From SG8-41 sp963802355 (lineage in GTDB: Bacteria > Pseudomonadota > Gammaproteobacteria > Burkholderiales > SG8-41): 64,000 bases of DNA. This document shows positions 47,152 to 55,377 of the stretch, one piece after another. The first letter of the stretch is position 1. Every line of letters begins with the position of its first letter. The notes below the pieces were generated by a model. It did no database searches. It was not told the DNA's origin and was given only the letters and a program-made list of their open reading frames with translations. The position numbers were made by a program, and so were the translations under genes. Location of the stretch: the NCBI GenBank assembly GCA_963802355.1, contig CAWDIV010000015.1:868001-932000 (forward strand), in the 5' to 3' direction.

Positions 47152-47391
47152 CTAGTCGTCGTTGTCACCCTTGAAATCTTGCAGGATGTTGCCTTCAAGA
47201 ATCTTGACCTGCTGCTGCGCATCCTGCAGGGCTGCCTGGCAGAACTTGAGCAGTTCCGCGCCGCGTTTGTAGGCGGCGAGCGACTTCTCAAGCGGCATCT
47301 GCCCGGCTTCCATGCCGGAGACGATCTTTTCCAGTTCCGCCAATGCCGATTCGAAGGTCTGGGAATTCTGGGGCTTAGGGGAGTTGGGCAT
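47152..47391 (-). CDS. xseB: exodeoxyribonuclease VII small subunit
   Basis: A 79-residue small helical protein. The XseB core is TFESALAELEKIVSGMEAGQ and MPLEKSLAAYKRGAELLKFC, then QAALQDAQQQVKILEG. It forms the multi-subunit nuclease with XseA, which is not in the window. It is the first gene of xseB-ispA-dxs. The start at 47391 gives MPNSPKPQNSQTFE. Confidence 0.94.
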   Translation of the reverse strand: MPNSPKPQNSQTFESALAELEKIVSGMEAGQMPLEKSLAAYKRGAELLKFCQAALQDAQQQVKILEGNILQDFKGDNDD

Positions 47392-47537
47392 GCTGCCGCT
47401 GCCCTGATAAGGAAACAGCAAATCTAGCTCAATCAGAGGCTTGCGGTCAACGAAAGAACGCCGCTGGGCGCGTCGTTCTTAAGGAAGCGGACGCCCGGCT
47501 CCGGCCAGCCAGGCGGGGATCTGCTTCCGCGCGCGGC

Positions 47538-47846
47538 TTAGTCGGGGAACTGTACTGGAAAAGTGCTCTGCATCATTTTTTTGTCCATGAACTCTTTGGC
47601 GTTCAGCATCTTGTCCTTGTTCTGGTCCATCATGTCGAACTGTTTGCCCATGTACTCCATGAACTCCGTCCGGCTCACCGTGCCATCCTTATTCTTGTCC
47701 ATCGCCTTCATCATCGGCTCGGTCCAGAAGTTCCTCCACGTGTCTTCTCCCAACGAACCTAGGGCCGCGGCGAAAGCGGCTGGAGCTGCCGCCATAGTCA
47801 GCGCCAGCATGCAGATGGTGCTTATGGTCTTCAGTTGCTTGAGCAT
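47538..47846 (-). CDS. secreted EF-hand domain protein
   Basis: A 102-residue exported protein. The signal peptide is TISTICMLALTMAAAPAAFAA. Two EF-hand loops follow: DKNKDGTVSRTEF and DQNKDKMLNAKEF. The first is canonical; the second has Lys in place of the usual Gly at position 6, so its calcium binding may be weak. Methionine is rich in the linker. A GGAGAGG site precedes the ATG. Such small EF-hand proteins are common in betaproteobacteria and have no known function. Confidence 0.85.
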   Translation of the reverse strand: MLKQLKTISTICMLALTMAAAPAAFAAALGSLGEDTWRNFWTEPMMKAMDKNKDGTVSRTEFMEYMGKQFDMMDQNKDKMLNAKEFMDKKMMQSTFPVQFPD

Positions 47847-47983
47847 TTGCCTCTCCTTATCAGGGTTGAATACGGTTGCTTTCGCGCCTTTCTTACGGGC
47901 CTACACATTCAGTTCGCAGACTAAACAGGCGTGTCCCTAAACCGGTGTCGTGCGCGTTCTTCTGTATGCCGAACGAGCACTAA

Positions 47984-48167
47984 AAGACCTTTACGCAGAT
48001 CGGCCACGAACGGATTCAGGCGCCGGCGCTCGCCCTGCTCGGCATGACCGCGGTAATCCAGATCCTCGGTACCCCCGGCGCCTGGCCCACGCACCTCTCA
48101 TGGGCCATGGTGATGCTCTACGTTTTCGGCCGTGGCGCGGGACGGTGTCGCTCGACGAGGTGATTGG
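47984..48167 (+). pseudogene. DoxX-family membrane protein, C-terminal remnant
   Basis: In the 490-base gap before arsS, one frame opens just after a stop at 47981 and reads ERIQAPALALLGMTAVIQI, then GAWPTHLSWAMVMLYVFGRGAG. A one-base shift at about 48137 continues with TVSLDEVIG. This is the last third of a DoxX protein. No start and no N-terminal spans are found upstream. It is therefore a remnant. The remaining gap should carry the arsS promoter. Confidence 0.65.
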
Positions 48168-48338
48168 CTCTGAAATAGCCGCGTGCGCGGAAGCGGCTTT
48201 TCCACGGACATCTGAATGCACTACCCGCTCGTATCGAGTAAACGCGCGGCGACGCGTAGTCGCGGGAGGTGGAACGGTCGTTTGGCGGCACCTTACGCGA
48301 TACAATCATGCATGCTGCAGTCACCCGGAGAACGATGA

Positions 48339-49301
48339 ATGCACGCCACCCTCCCACGACTCGAAACGACGGATTTCCCCGGTATTCGGCGCAAGTCGCT
48401 CGAGACGCTGCAGGTCAACGTCGGCTACAAGTGCAATCAGACTTGCGTGCACTGCCACGTCAACGCGGGGCCGACGCGCACCGAGGTAATGGAGCGCGAG
48501 ACCGTTTCCGAGGTAATTGCGTATCTCAAGGCTTCCGGTATCAAGACATTGGATATCACGGGTGGAGCGCCGGAGTTGAATCCCCATTTTCGTTCGCTCG
48601 TGCTCGCCGCGCGCAACCTCGGCGTGCACGTAATGGACCGCTGCAACCTCACCGTGCTGGAGCAACCCGGACAGGAAGACACGGCGCAATTTCTCGCCAT
48701 GAACCAGGTGGAAGTTGTGGCCTCGCTTCCCTGCTACCTGGAGGAAAACGTGGATGCACAGCGCGGCAAGGGCGTATTCGAGGGCAGTCTGCGCGCGCTG
48801 AAAACGCTGAACGGCCTTGGCTACGGCAAGCCGTGCTCAGCGCTCGTGCTCAATCTCGTCTATAACCCTCAAGGCCCGAGCCTGCCGCCGGCACAGGAAA
48901 AGCTGGAAGCGGATTATCATCGCCACCTGGCTGAAAAGTACGGAGTCGTCTTCGACCGCCTCTACGTGCTCGCCAACATGCCGATTCAACGCTTCGGCAG
49001 CATGCTCGTCTCCCAGGGCCGGTTCGAGGAGTACATAGAGCTGCTCAAGAACGCCTACCAGCCCCAAAACCTCGAATCGGTCATGTGCCGCTCCCTGATC
49101 TCGGTGGACTGGCGCGGTTATGTCTACGATTGCGACTTCAATCAGATGCTCGGGTTGCCGCTCACCTACCGCGGCCGTCCGCGCGTGCATCTGCGCGATC
49201 TCACCGGCGCGGACTTGACGGGTAGCCCGATCGTGGTGAAAGACCACTGCTACGGCTGCACCGCCGGCCAAGGCTCGAGTTGCGGCGGCGCCTTGTCTTG
49301 A
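48339..49301 (+). CDS. arsS: arsenosugar biosynthesis radical SAM protein ArsS-like
   Basis: A 320-residue radical-SAM enzyme. The cluster motif CNQTCVHC has Cys32, Cys36 and Cys39. It is followed by KTLDITGGAPELNPHFR and LVYNPQGPSLPPAQEKLEADY. The C-terminus has the cysteine-rich end CYGCTAGQGSSCGGAL of the ArsS/DUF3641 group. ArsS adds a deoxyadenosyl group to methylated arsenic in arsenosugar biosynthesis. arsM follows directly. The assignment rests on family resemblance plus neighbours. Confidence 0.9.
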   Translation: MHATLPRLETTDFPGIRRKSLETLQVNVGYKCNQTCVHCHVNAGPTRTEVMERETVSEVIAYLKASGIKTLDITGGAPELNPHFRSLVLAARNLGVHVMDRCNLTVLEQPGQEDTAQFLAMNQVEVVASLPCYLEENVDAQRGKGVFEGSLRALKTLNGLGYGKPCSALVLNLVYNPQGPSLPPAQEKLEADYHRHLAEKYGVVFDRLYVLANMPIQRFGSMLVSQGRFEEYIELLKNAYQPQNLESVMCRSLISVDWRGYVYDCDFNQMLGLPLTYRGRPRVHLRDLTGADLTGSPIVVKDHCYGCTAGQGSSCGGALS

Positions 49302-49381
49302 TATGCCTATGTCGTGACTGGTGATCTCGTATATGGCTGCCCGTAATCTTGATCCCGCACAGCCAACGGCATAGCCACCCC

Positions 49382-50359
49382 ATGGACTCATCAACCTATC
49401 TCGACACGACGCGGGACGTCTACAAGGCAGCGGCGCTCATCCCGCAGCAGGGCTTGTGCTGCACCACTTCACCCGTCTGGCAGCTTCCCGGCCTGGCGGT
49501 CCCCAAGAAGATGCTTGCCATGAATTACGGTTGCGGCAGCACCGTCCATCCGCGGGATCTCGCCAACCACCCGACCATACTCTACGTCGGCGTCGGCGGC
49601 GGACTGGAGTTGCTGCAGTTCGCTTATTTTTCCCGCCGGGAGGGCGGCGTCATCGGCCTGGATGTCGTCGATGAGATGCTCGGGGCGTGCCGCGAAAACC
49701 TCCGCCAGGCCGAGCGGGAGAACCCGTGGTTCATGTCCTCCTTCGTCGATCTGCGCCAGGGCGACGCGCTCGCGCTTCCGATCGCCGATGCCTCCGTGGA
49801 CGTGGCGGCTCAGAACTGCCTGTTCAATATCTTTCACGACCGCGACCTGGAGCGCGCTCTGCTGGAAGCGTACCGGGTGCTGAAGCCGCACGGCAGGCTG
49901 ATTCTCTCCGACCCGGTGTGCGAGTCGCCCATGCCCGAGCACCTGAAAAACAACGAGCGGCTTCGCGCACTGTGCCTGACCGGGGCAATGCCGCTAGCCG
50001 ACTACATCAAGCGGTTGACCGACGTCGGCTTCGGCACCGTGGAAGTGCGCGCGAGACGCCCGTACCGCGTCCTCTCGCCGCGCCATTACCCGACCGACCG
50101 GCTGATCTTCGTGGAGAGCGTGGAGATCTGTGCCATCAAGGACCCGATGCCGGCCGACGGCCCCTGCGTGTTCACCGGGAAAACGGCAATCTATTACGGG
50201 GACAACGACTACCTCGACGATCAGCGGGGGCACTTCATGACCCGGAACCAGCCGCTCGCCGTATGTGACAAGACGGCCGGCGCACTCGCTGCGCTGGCCC
50301 GCGACGACATCCATATTTCCGCATCCACCTGGTTCTACGACGGCGGAGGCTGCTGCTGA
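49382..50359 (+). CDS. arsM: arsenosugar-cluster arsenite methyltransferase ArsM-like
   Basis: A 325-residue SAM-dependent methyltransferase. Motif I is ILYVGVGGGLELLQFAYFS, then GVIGLDVVDEML and QGDALALPIADASVDVAAQNCLFNIF. The cysteine patterns GLCCTTSP, AQNC and the C-terminal GGGCC are those of the ArsM form found beside ArsS. It would methylate arsenite as the first step of arsenosugar formation. The start at 49382 gives MDSSTYLDTTRDVYK; the upstream 11 residues are not needed. The arsS stop is 80 bases before it. Confidence 0.9.
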   Translation: MDSSTYLDTTRDVYKAAALIPQQGLCCTTSPVWQLPGLAVPKKMLAMNYGCGSTVHPRDLANHPTILYVGVGGGLELLQFAYFSRREGGVIGLDVVDEMLGACRENLRQAERENPWFMSSFVDLRQGDALALPIADASVDVAAQNCLFNIFHDRDLERALLEAYRVLKPHGRLILSDPVCESPMPEHLKNNERLRALCLTGAMPLADYIKRLTDVGFGTVEVRARRPYRVLSPRHYPTDRLIFVESVEICAIKDPMPADGPCVFTGKTAIYYGDNDYLDDQRGHFMTRNQPLAVCDKTAGALAALARDDIHISASTWFYDGGGCC

Positions 50360-50436
50360 AGCGGGCCCACCCGTTCGTGATCTAGCCGCCGTGCGGTTCC
50401 GGTGCGCAGCGCTGTCCCATCGGAGGGAGAAAAAAC

Positions 50437-52569
50437 GTGAAGAAGAACAGGCTCGCGCTGATCGTCGTGATCGCGGCGCTCGTCATCGCGTTTTTCGTAC
50501 TCGGCCTTCATCGCTACTTCACATTCGAGTTCTTCAAGGCGCAGCAGGCCACGATAGACGCCTACTACCGCGAGCATCCGCTGCGAGCCGCGGCGATCTA
50601 CTTCGCGATCTACGTGGCGGTGACGGGATTGTCGCTGCCCGGGGCCGCGGTGATGACGCTCGCCGGCGGCGCGATTTTTGGCCTGCTCTGGGGGACGGTG
50701 ATCGTTTCGTTCGCTTCCACCATCGGTGCGACGCTGGCTTTCCTGGCTTCGCGCTTCCTGCTGCGCGATTGGGTGCAGGGGAAATTCGGCGACAAGCTGA
50801 AACCCATCAATGACGGCATCGCGAAGGAAGGGGCGTTCTATCTTTTCGCGCTACGGCTGGTTCCCGCCTTTCCGTTCGTTGCGATAAATCTCGCAATGGG
50901 TTTGACACCGATCAAACCCTGGACCTACGTGTGGGTGAGCCAGCTTGGGATGCTCGCCGGGACCATCGTCTACGTCTATGCCGGAACGAAGCTCGGCGAG
51001 CTCAAGATTTCCGTCGGCCTGCTGGTCGCATTCGCGCTGCTCGGGATCTTCCCGCTGGTCGCGAAAAAAACCCTGGACGCGATCAAGGCCCGCAAGGTGT
51101 ATTCGAAGTGGCCGCGGCCCAAGTCGTTCGATCGCAATCTGGTCGTGATCGGCGCGGGCTCGGCGGGGCTCACCTCGGCCTACATCGCCGCGGCGGTCAA
51201 GGCGAAGGTCACACTGGTCGAGAAGCACAGAATGGGCGGCGATTGCCTGAACACCGGCTGCGTGCCGTCGAAAGCGCTCATCAAGTCGGCGCGGCTGCTC
51301 GCGCAGATCCGGCGTGCGAAAGAGTTCGGGATCAGAACGGCGAGCGCGGACTTCGACTTCGCTGACGTGATGGAGCGCGTGCAGCGCGTGGTAAAGGCGG
51401 TCGAACCGCATGATTCGGCAGAGCGCTATACCGCGCTCGGCGTGGAATGCATCGAGGGGGAGGCGAAGATCGTGTCGCCCTGGACGGTCGAGGTGAGGAC
51501 CGCCGACGGCATTCGCACGCTGACCACGCGCGCGATCGTGATCGCGGCCGGCGCCCGCCCGTTCGTGCCGCCGATACCCGGCATTGAAAAAACCGGCTAC
51601 GTTACTTCGGACACGCTGTGGGAAATACGTGAGCTCCCACGGCGGCTGGTGGTCCTCGGCGGCGGTCCGATCGGCTGCGAGCTGACCCAGTGCTTCGCGC
51701 GCTTCGGCTCGCAAGTAACGCAGGTTGAAATGCTGCCGCGCCTGCTCGCGCGGGAGGATCCAGAAATCTCGGATATGGTGCTGCAGCGCTTCCGCGAAGA
51801 AGGCATAAACGTGCTGCTGGGTCACAAAGCGAGCCGGTTCGAGACCGACGCCGGCGGGAAGGCGCTCGTTTGCGAGCATGGCGGCAGGGAGGTTCGCATC
51901 GGCTTCGACCAACTGCTGTGCGCGGTCGGGCGTATTCCCAATACCAACGGCTACGGCCTGGAGGAGCTGGGCATACAGGTGACCCGCGCTCGCACGGTGG
52001 ATACAAACGAGTACCTGCAGACCCTTTACCCCAACATCTACGCCTGTGGTGACGTGGCGGGTCCCTACCAGTTCACGCATACCGCTTCGCACCAGGCGTG
52101 GTACGCGGCGGTCAATGCCTTGTTCGGGCGCTTCCGGAAATTCCAGGCCGACTATTCCGCCATTCCGTGGGCGACATTCACTGACCCCGAGGTAGCGCGC
52201 GTCGGGTTGAACGAAACCGAGGCGAAGGAACGCAACGTCCCTTGCGAGGTGACCGTGTACGGAATCGACGACCTCGACCGGGCGATCGCCGATGGCGAAG
52301 CGCACGGTGTGGTGAAAGTGCTGACGAAACCGGGAACCGACAGGATACTGGGGGTCACGATCGTCGGCGAGCATGCCGGCGACCTGATAATCGAATACAT
52401 CGCTGCAATGCGCCACGGCATCGGTTTGAACAAGATTCTGGGCACCATACACATTTACCCGACGCTGGCCGAAGCGAACAAATACGCCGCAGGCGCATGG
52501 AAGAGGACCCATGCGCCTCAAAAATTACTAAGGTGGGTCGAGAAGTATCACTCGTGGATGCGGCGGTGA
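50437..52569 (+). CDS. TVP38/TMEM64 (DedA-like) - FAD pyridine nucleotide-disulfide oxidoreductase fusion
   Basis: A 710-residue two-part protein. Residues 1-215 are a TVP38/TMEM64 membrane domain with spans at about 7-24, 52-110 and 140-210, and the motif SLPGAAVMTLAGGAIFG. Residues 230-710 are a mercuric-reductase-like flavoprotein: FAD motif LVVIGAGSAGLTSAYIAA, redox disulfide GGDCLNTGCVPSK (Cys270, Cys275), NAD motif VVLGGGPIGCELTQCFARFG, and dimer-interface end TIHIYPTLAEANKYAAG. The fusion is seen in many environmental proteobacteria. Its place between arsM and the glycosyltransferases suggests a role in metal or arsenic handling, which is inference. Confidence 0.9.
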   Translation: MKKNRLALIVVIAALVIAFFVLGLHRYFTFEFFKAQQATIDAYYREHPLRAAAIYFAIYVAVTGLSLPGAAVMTLAGGAIFGLLWGTVIVSFASTIGATLAFLASRFLLRDWVQGKFGDKLKPINDGIAKEGAFYLFALRLVPAFPFVAINLAMGLTPIKPWTYVWVSQLGMLAGTIVYVYAGTKLGELKISVGLLVAFALLGIFPLVAKKTLDAIKARKVYSKWPRPKSFDRNLVVIGAGSAGLTSAYIAAAVKAKVTLVEKHRMGGDCLNTGCVPSKALIKSARLLAQIRRAKEFGIRTASADFDFADVMERVQRVVKAVEPHDSAERYTALGVECIEGEAKIVSPWTVEVRTADGIRTLTTRAIVIAAGARPFVPPIPGIEKTGYVTSDTLWEIRELPRRLVVLGGGPIGCELTQCFARFGSQVTQVEMLPRLLAREDPEISDMVLQRFREEGINVLLGHKASRFETDAGGKALVCEHGGREVRIGFDQLLCAVGRIPNTNGYGLEELGIQVTRARTVDTNEYLQTLYPNIYACGDVAGPYQFTHTASHQAWYAAVNALFGRFRKFQADYSAIPWATFTDPEVARVGLNETEAKERNVPCEVTVYGIDDLDRAIADGEAHGVVKVLTKPGTDRILGVTIVGEHAGDLIIEYIAAMRHGIGLNKILGTIHIYPTLAEANKYAAGAWKRTHAPQKLLRWVEKYHSWMRR

Positions 52570-52581
52570 CCTGAGAGATAA

Positions 52582-52764
52582 GGCTTTATCAATGCCTGCA
52601 ACACACAGAGCGGTCTGGACGGCATCCGCTCGCGGGAACAGTTCTTCACGAGCTTTGCGAGCGTCCTCGCGGACGCCACCGACGAGCGGCGACAGATTCG
52701 CGGGGAGAAGGCGGAAATCCGCTTCCTGGTCTATGATTGGAGATTGAACGACACCAAGCGCTGA
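52582..52764 (+). pseudogene. DUF547 protein, C-terminal remnant
   Basis: In the gap before the glycosyltransferase one frame reads GFINACNTQSGLDGIRSREQ, then FFTSFASVLADATDERRQIR and EIRFLVYDWRLND, stopping at 52764. The end YDWRLND is the typical DUF547 end. No N-terminal part is found; the preceding gene stops at 52569. DUF547 genes are common members of arsenosugar-type clusters, so this looks like a truncated cluster gene. It abuts the next gene (TGAATG). Confidence 0.6.
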
Positions 52765-53448
52765 ATGCTGTCGATCATCGTCCCCTGTCTCAACGAAGCC
52801 GATAGTATCCGCGCCACCCTGCGAGCCCTGCTGCCGCTCAGAAAGCGCGGCGCGGAGCTGATCGTGGTGGACGGGGGCAGCAGCGACGGCACCCCTGCTT
52901 TCGCCGCGCCATGGGCCGACCTGGTGCTCACCGCGCCGCGCGGACGCGCTTCCCAGATGAACGCGGGCGCAGCGCACGCCCGGGGGGCTATCCTCCTCTT
53001 TCTGCACGCCGACAGCGTGCCGCCCGCCGAGGCCGATGCGTTGATCGTGGACGGTCTCCACCGGACCCGGCGCAACTGGGGGAGATTCGACACGCGCATC
53101 GCGGGCTCTCACCCGCTGCTGCGCGTGGTAGAGACTTTCATGAACCTGCGTTCCCGGCTGACGGGCGTCGCCACCGGCGATCAGGGTGTTTTCGTCACCA
53201 AGTACTTGTTCACCGCGGTCGGCGGCTATCCCGAGATCGCGCTCATGGAGGACATAGCGCTGACGAAGCGCCTCAAGGGCTTCGGCGCGCCGCTCTGCCT
53301 GAAGCATCGGATCTCGACCTCGGCGCGACGCTGGGAACGCGACGGCGTGCTGCGCACCATACTTCTCATGTGGCGCGTGCGGCTCGCGTTCTGGCTCGGC
53401 GCCGACCCCAATCGGCTCGCGATCCGTTATGACGCCAAGCGCACGTGA
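52765..53448 (+). CDS. TIGR04283 family arsenosugar-type glycosyltransferase
   Basis: A 227-residue GT-2 fold protein. The nucleotide-sugar part is MLSIIVPCLNEADSIRATL, with VVDGGSSDGTPAFAAPWADL and the DxD-like FLHADSVPP. RFDTRIAGSHPLLRVVE and GDQGVFVTKYLFTAVGGYPE follow. TIGR04283 (rSAM-associated transferase 2) proteins occur with arsS/arsM or selenium-domain radical-SAM genes. It probably adds the ribose-linked sugar part, but the substrate is not shown. The stop overlaps the next start. Confidence 0.9.
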   Translation: MLSIIVPCLNEADSIRATLRALLPLRKRGAELIVVDGGSSDGTPAFAAPWADLVLTAPRGRASQMNAGAAHARGAILLFLHADSVPPAEADALIVDGLHRTRRNWGRFDTRIAGSHPLLRVVETFMNLRSRLTGVATGDQGVFVTKYLFTAVGGYPEIALMEDIALTKRLKGFGAPLCLKHRISTSARRWERDGVLRTILLMWRVRLAFWLGADPNRLAIRYDAKRT

Positions 53449-54344
53449 AATGGCGACCTTCCCTCCTGCCTTCCCCTCCTGCCAGAGAGAGGTGGGCGCG
53501 AAGCGCCGGGGTGGTGGGAGAGCCGGAGTTTCGAAAAATGTCCCTGCGCACGTTTGAGCCGGGGAATGCCAGACGTGATGCAGCGCGGCGGGCCGGGGGG
53601 ATGGGCGAAGCACCGAAGCGCAGGGGTGGTGGGAGCGCCGGGGTGGTGGGAGGACGGGTTGGTTGCACCGTCATCGTATTTGCCAAGGCGCCCGAACCGG
53701 GCGCGGTTAAAACGCGGCTCGTCCCGTTGCTCGGCGCAGATGGAGCAGCGGCGCTGCATGCCCGGCTCGTCGAACGTGCGCTCGCCACGGCGCGTGCTGC
53801 CGCGATCGGCGGCGTCGAGCTGGCGTGCGCTCCCGACGCGGAGCACCCGTTCTTCCGCTATTGTGGCGAGCACTACGGCGCCGCGCTCGCTCGCCAAAGC
53901 GGCGGCGACCTGGGCGCCCGCATGCACGAAGCATGCAGCCGTGCACTGTCGCGCGCAGCATCCGTCATCGTCATCGGAGCCGACTGCCCCGCACTCACGC
54001 CGGCGCATCTGCGGGAGACGCGGCGCGCACTGGCGGAGGACCGCGAGGCCGTTCTGGCGCCGGCGGAGGATGGCGGCTACGTGCTGATCGGCCTTACCCG
54101 CTGCGATGTACGGCTTTTTGACGGCATCGCCTGGGGCGGGAGCCACGTAATGGCCGACACCCGCCACCGTCTTGCCGCGCTCGCGTGGAACTGGCTCGAG
54201 CTGGACACGCTATGGGACGTGGATCGCCCGGAGGACTACGAACGGCTGATGGCCTCGGGGTTGCTCGATACTGGTCCCGGTGAGGATGCTCAGCCGTCGC
54301 AAAACCCATTTGAGCCACAGATAAACACAGATAAGCACAGATAA
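53445..54344 (+). CDS. TIGR04282 family arsenosugar-type glycosyltransferase/nucleotidyltransferase
   Basis: The open frame starts with GTG at 53445, overlapping the previous stop, but the conserved domain begins only at about 53661: CTVIVFAKAPEPGAVKTRLV, VIVIGADCPALTPAHLRETR, VLAPAEDGGYVLIGL and LDTLWDVDRPEDYERL. The first 70 or so residues are encoded by GC-rich repeat DNA. A GTG at 53643 is a more likely native start. The end, FEPQINTDKHR, is encoded by repeat family B. TIGR04282 (rSAM-associated transferase 1) accompanies TIGR04283 in arsenosugar clusters. Confidence 0.82.
   Translation: MKWRPSLLPSPPARERWARSAGVVGEPEFRKMSLRTFEPGNARRDAARRAGGMGEAPKRRGGGSAGVVGGRVGCTVIVFAKAPEPGAVKTRLVPLLGADGAAALHARLVERALATARAAAIGGVELACAPDAEHPFFRYCGEHYGAALARQSGGDLGARMHEACSRALSRAASVIVIGADCPALTPAHLRETRRALAEDREAVLAPAEDGGYVLIGLTRCDVRLFDGIAWGGSHVMADTRHRLAALAWNWLELDTLWDVDRPEDYERLMASGLLDTGPGEDAQPSQNPFEPQINTDKHR
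53508..53652. repeat. GGGGTGGTGGGAG repeats
   Basis: GGGGTGGTGGGAG occurs three times: 53508-53520, 53623-53635 and 53640-53652. The first copy is preceded by GAAGCGCC and the second by GAAGCGCA. They lie inside the 5' part of the TIGR04282 frame and are probably an insertion of intergenic repeat DNA. Confidence 0.65.
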
Positions 54345-54466
54345 ATCAAAACAAGCAACTCGAACACGGCGCGTCGCGTATAGGAGCGCTTCAGTGTCCG
54401 GACAGTGTTCGATGCTGCGCCGCTTCTATCCGTGTTTATCTGTGTGTATCTGTGGCTGAATCCTGC
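54312..54466. repeat. repeat family B (CCACAGATAAACACAGAT), inverted pair
   Basis: GAGCCACAGATAAACACAG (54312-54330) continues as ATAAGCACAGATAAA. It faces TCCGTGTTTATCTGTGTG (54429-54446) and TATCTGTGGCTGAATCC. Each arm encodes the end of a gene: the TIGR04282 protein on the left, the 117-residue membrane protein on the right. The spacer of about 85 bases holds no gene. Confidence 0.75.
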
Positions 54467-54789
54467 AAGCTCTCGGGATTTCCGAAGGCCACGCCACCCC
54501 CAGTCACGGACCGGCGATCGCGTTTCCCGGGCCCGGGCTCGAGTTCTGCCTGGCCGATTCGTAGGCGTTGCGCGCCTCCAAAACTCGGCTGCTCTGCGCG
54601 ACCGCCTGGTCCGACTGCAGCGAAGCGCGTACCGGCGTCGGCGCCTTGAGGACCGCCCGCGGTCAGCAACGCCCACGGGCTCGCGGCGATGCTGACCAGC
54701 ACCAGGAGGGCGGTAATACATTTCAAAACGGCGCCCAGCGGGCTGATCGAGTCCTCTCCGAGCCGGCGCCTTTCCTCTGCATTCAGCAT
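54436..54789 (-). CDS. small membrane protein, 117 residues, unknown
   Basis: An ATG at 54789 follows GGGAG. The product starts MLNAEERRRLGEDSISPLGA and has one membrane span (VLKCITALLVLVSIAASPWALL), then a Gly/Ala/Arg-rich tail. The last residues LQDSATDTHR come from repeat family B. I recognise no family. It follows a second small membrane protein on the same strand by 68 bases and may be cotranscribed. The charged N-terminus MLNAEERRRLGEDS could be a short cytoplasmic interaction helix. Confidence 0.6.
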   Translation of the reverse strand: MLNAEERRRLGEDSISPLGAVLKCITALLVLVSIAASPWALLTAGGPQGADAGTRFAAVGPGGRAEQPSFGGAQRLRIGQAELEPGPGKRDRRSVTGGGVAFGNPESLQDSATDTHR

Positions 54790-54857
54790 GTCAAGTCTCC
54801 CGTTGGCACCACAAAGATCGCGTCTCGAGATGGCGATGCTTCCTTCGCCCGCAGGTC

Positions 54858-55136
54858 TCAGAACGTCGCAGTGGACTCCGCTATCTCGGTGCCCTGATTG
54901 ACGTACTGGGACGGAAAGTAGACGAATTCCTGGGACGGCTGCGCCGCGCTGGCTTGCGGCTCGGCCACCGGTGCGCCCCAATCCGGCGCGAAGGCGCCCC
55001 CCGCCGCGACGACCGTCAGAAGGATCGCCACGACGATCGCCCCGAGTGCGATATCGAGTGGGAGTCCGGACGGCGCACGGGGGGCGTCGCCGTCGGTGGC
55101 CGCTGGGATGACGCTGAGATGCTTGCTCGTGTTCAT
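54858..55136 (-). CDS. small membrane protein, 92 residues, unknown
   Basis: The ATG at 55136 has a strong AAGGAGG site upstream. The product has one membrane span (LDIALGAIVVAILLTVVAAGG at about residues 28-48) with a short cytoplasmic head and a tail EFVYFPSQYVNQGTEIAEST. No family is recognised. Its upstream region carries two CCTAG-centred motifs (55243-55377), so it may belong to the regulon of the LuxR/NarL-type regulators nearby. A second small membrane protein follows it. Confidence 0.7.
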   Translation of the reverse strand: MNTSKHLSVIPAATDGDAPRAPSGLPLDIALGAIVVAILLTVVAAGGAFAPDWGAPVAEPQASAAQPSQEFVYFPSQYVNQGTEIAESTATF

Positions 55137-55242
55137 GATTGCCTCCTTGCGCTGCGCCGGATCGATCCGCTCCGGCTTGGCGGCGAGAGTCCGCTCGAAC
55201 TCTGTGGAGGGTATTGTCTTGCAGCGGGAAAAAATCCTAAAT

Positions 55243-55377
55243 CGGACAAAGGGACTAGGACCTAGGTCCGAGCCTGATCAGCGGACCCGCGAAAGCGCAG
55301 TCGGCACAACGACTTGCCGGCAGCGCATCCAGGAAACGAGCGCCCCTGCGCTAGACTACGATCAAAGTCCTAGACCC
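55243..55377. promoter_or_regulatory. two CCTAG-centred motifs upstream of the 92-residue gene
   Basis: GGACTAGGACCTAGGTCC at 55252-55269 sits inside a CGGAC...GTCCG dyad (55243-55270). AAAGTCCTAGACCC lies at 55364-55377. Both resemble GAAGGCCTAGTCATC at 56050 and AAAGGCCTAGCCATC at 59463. They fall in the 370-base gap between the small gene and the LuxR gene, which holds no other feature. Confidence 0.5.

Noticed and set aside
47984..48167. A functional DoxX gene
   Set aside because: No start, no N-terminal membrane spans and a frameshift; only the C-terminal third is present.
47950..48489. A 179-codon frame before arsS
   Set aside because: It is read in a different frame from both the DoxX remnant and arsS.
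52528..53613. A 361-codon minus-strand frame opposite the glycosyltransferase
   Set aside because: It is antisense to TIGR04283 and TIGR04282 genes and contains no known motif.
53508..53652. GGGGTGGTGGGAG copies as a CRISPR-like array
   Set aside because: Only three copies with unequal spacing and no spacers; no cas genes in the window.
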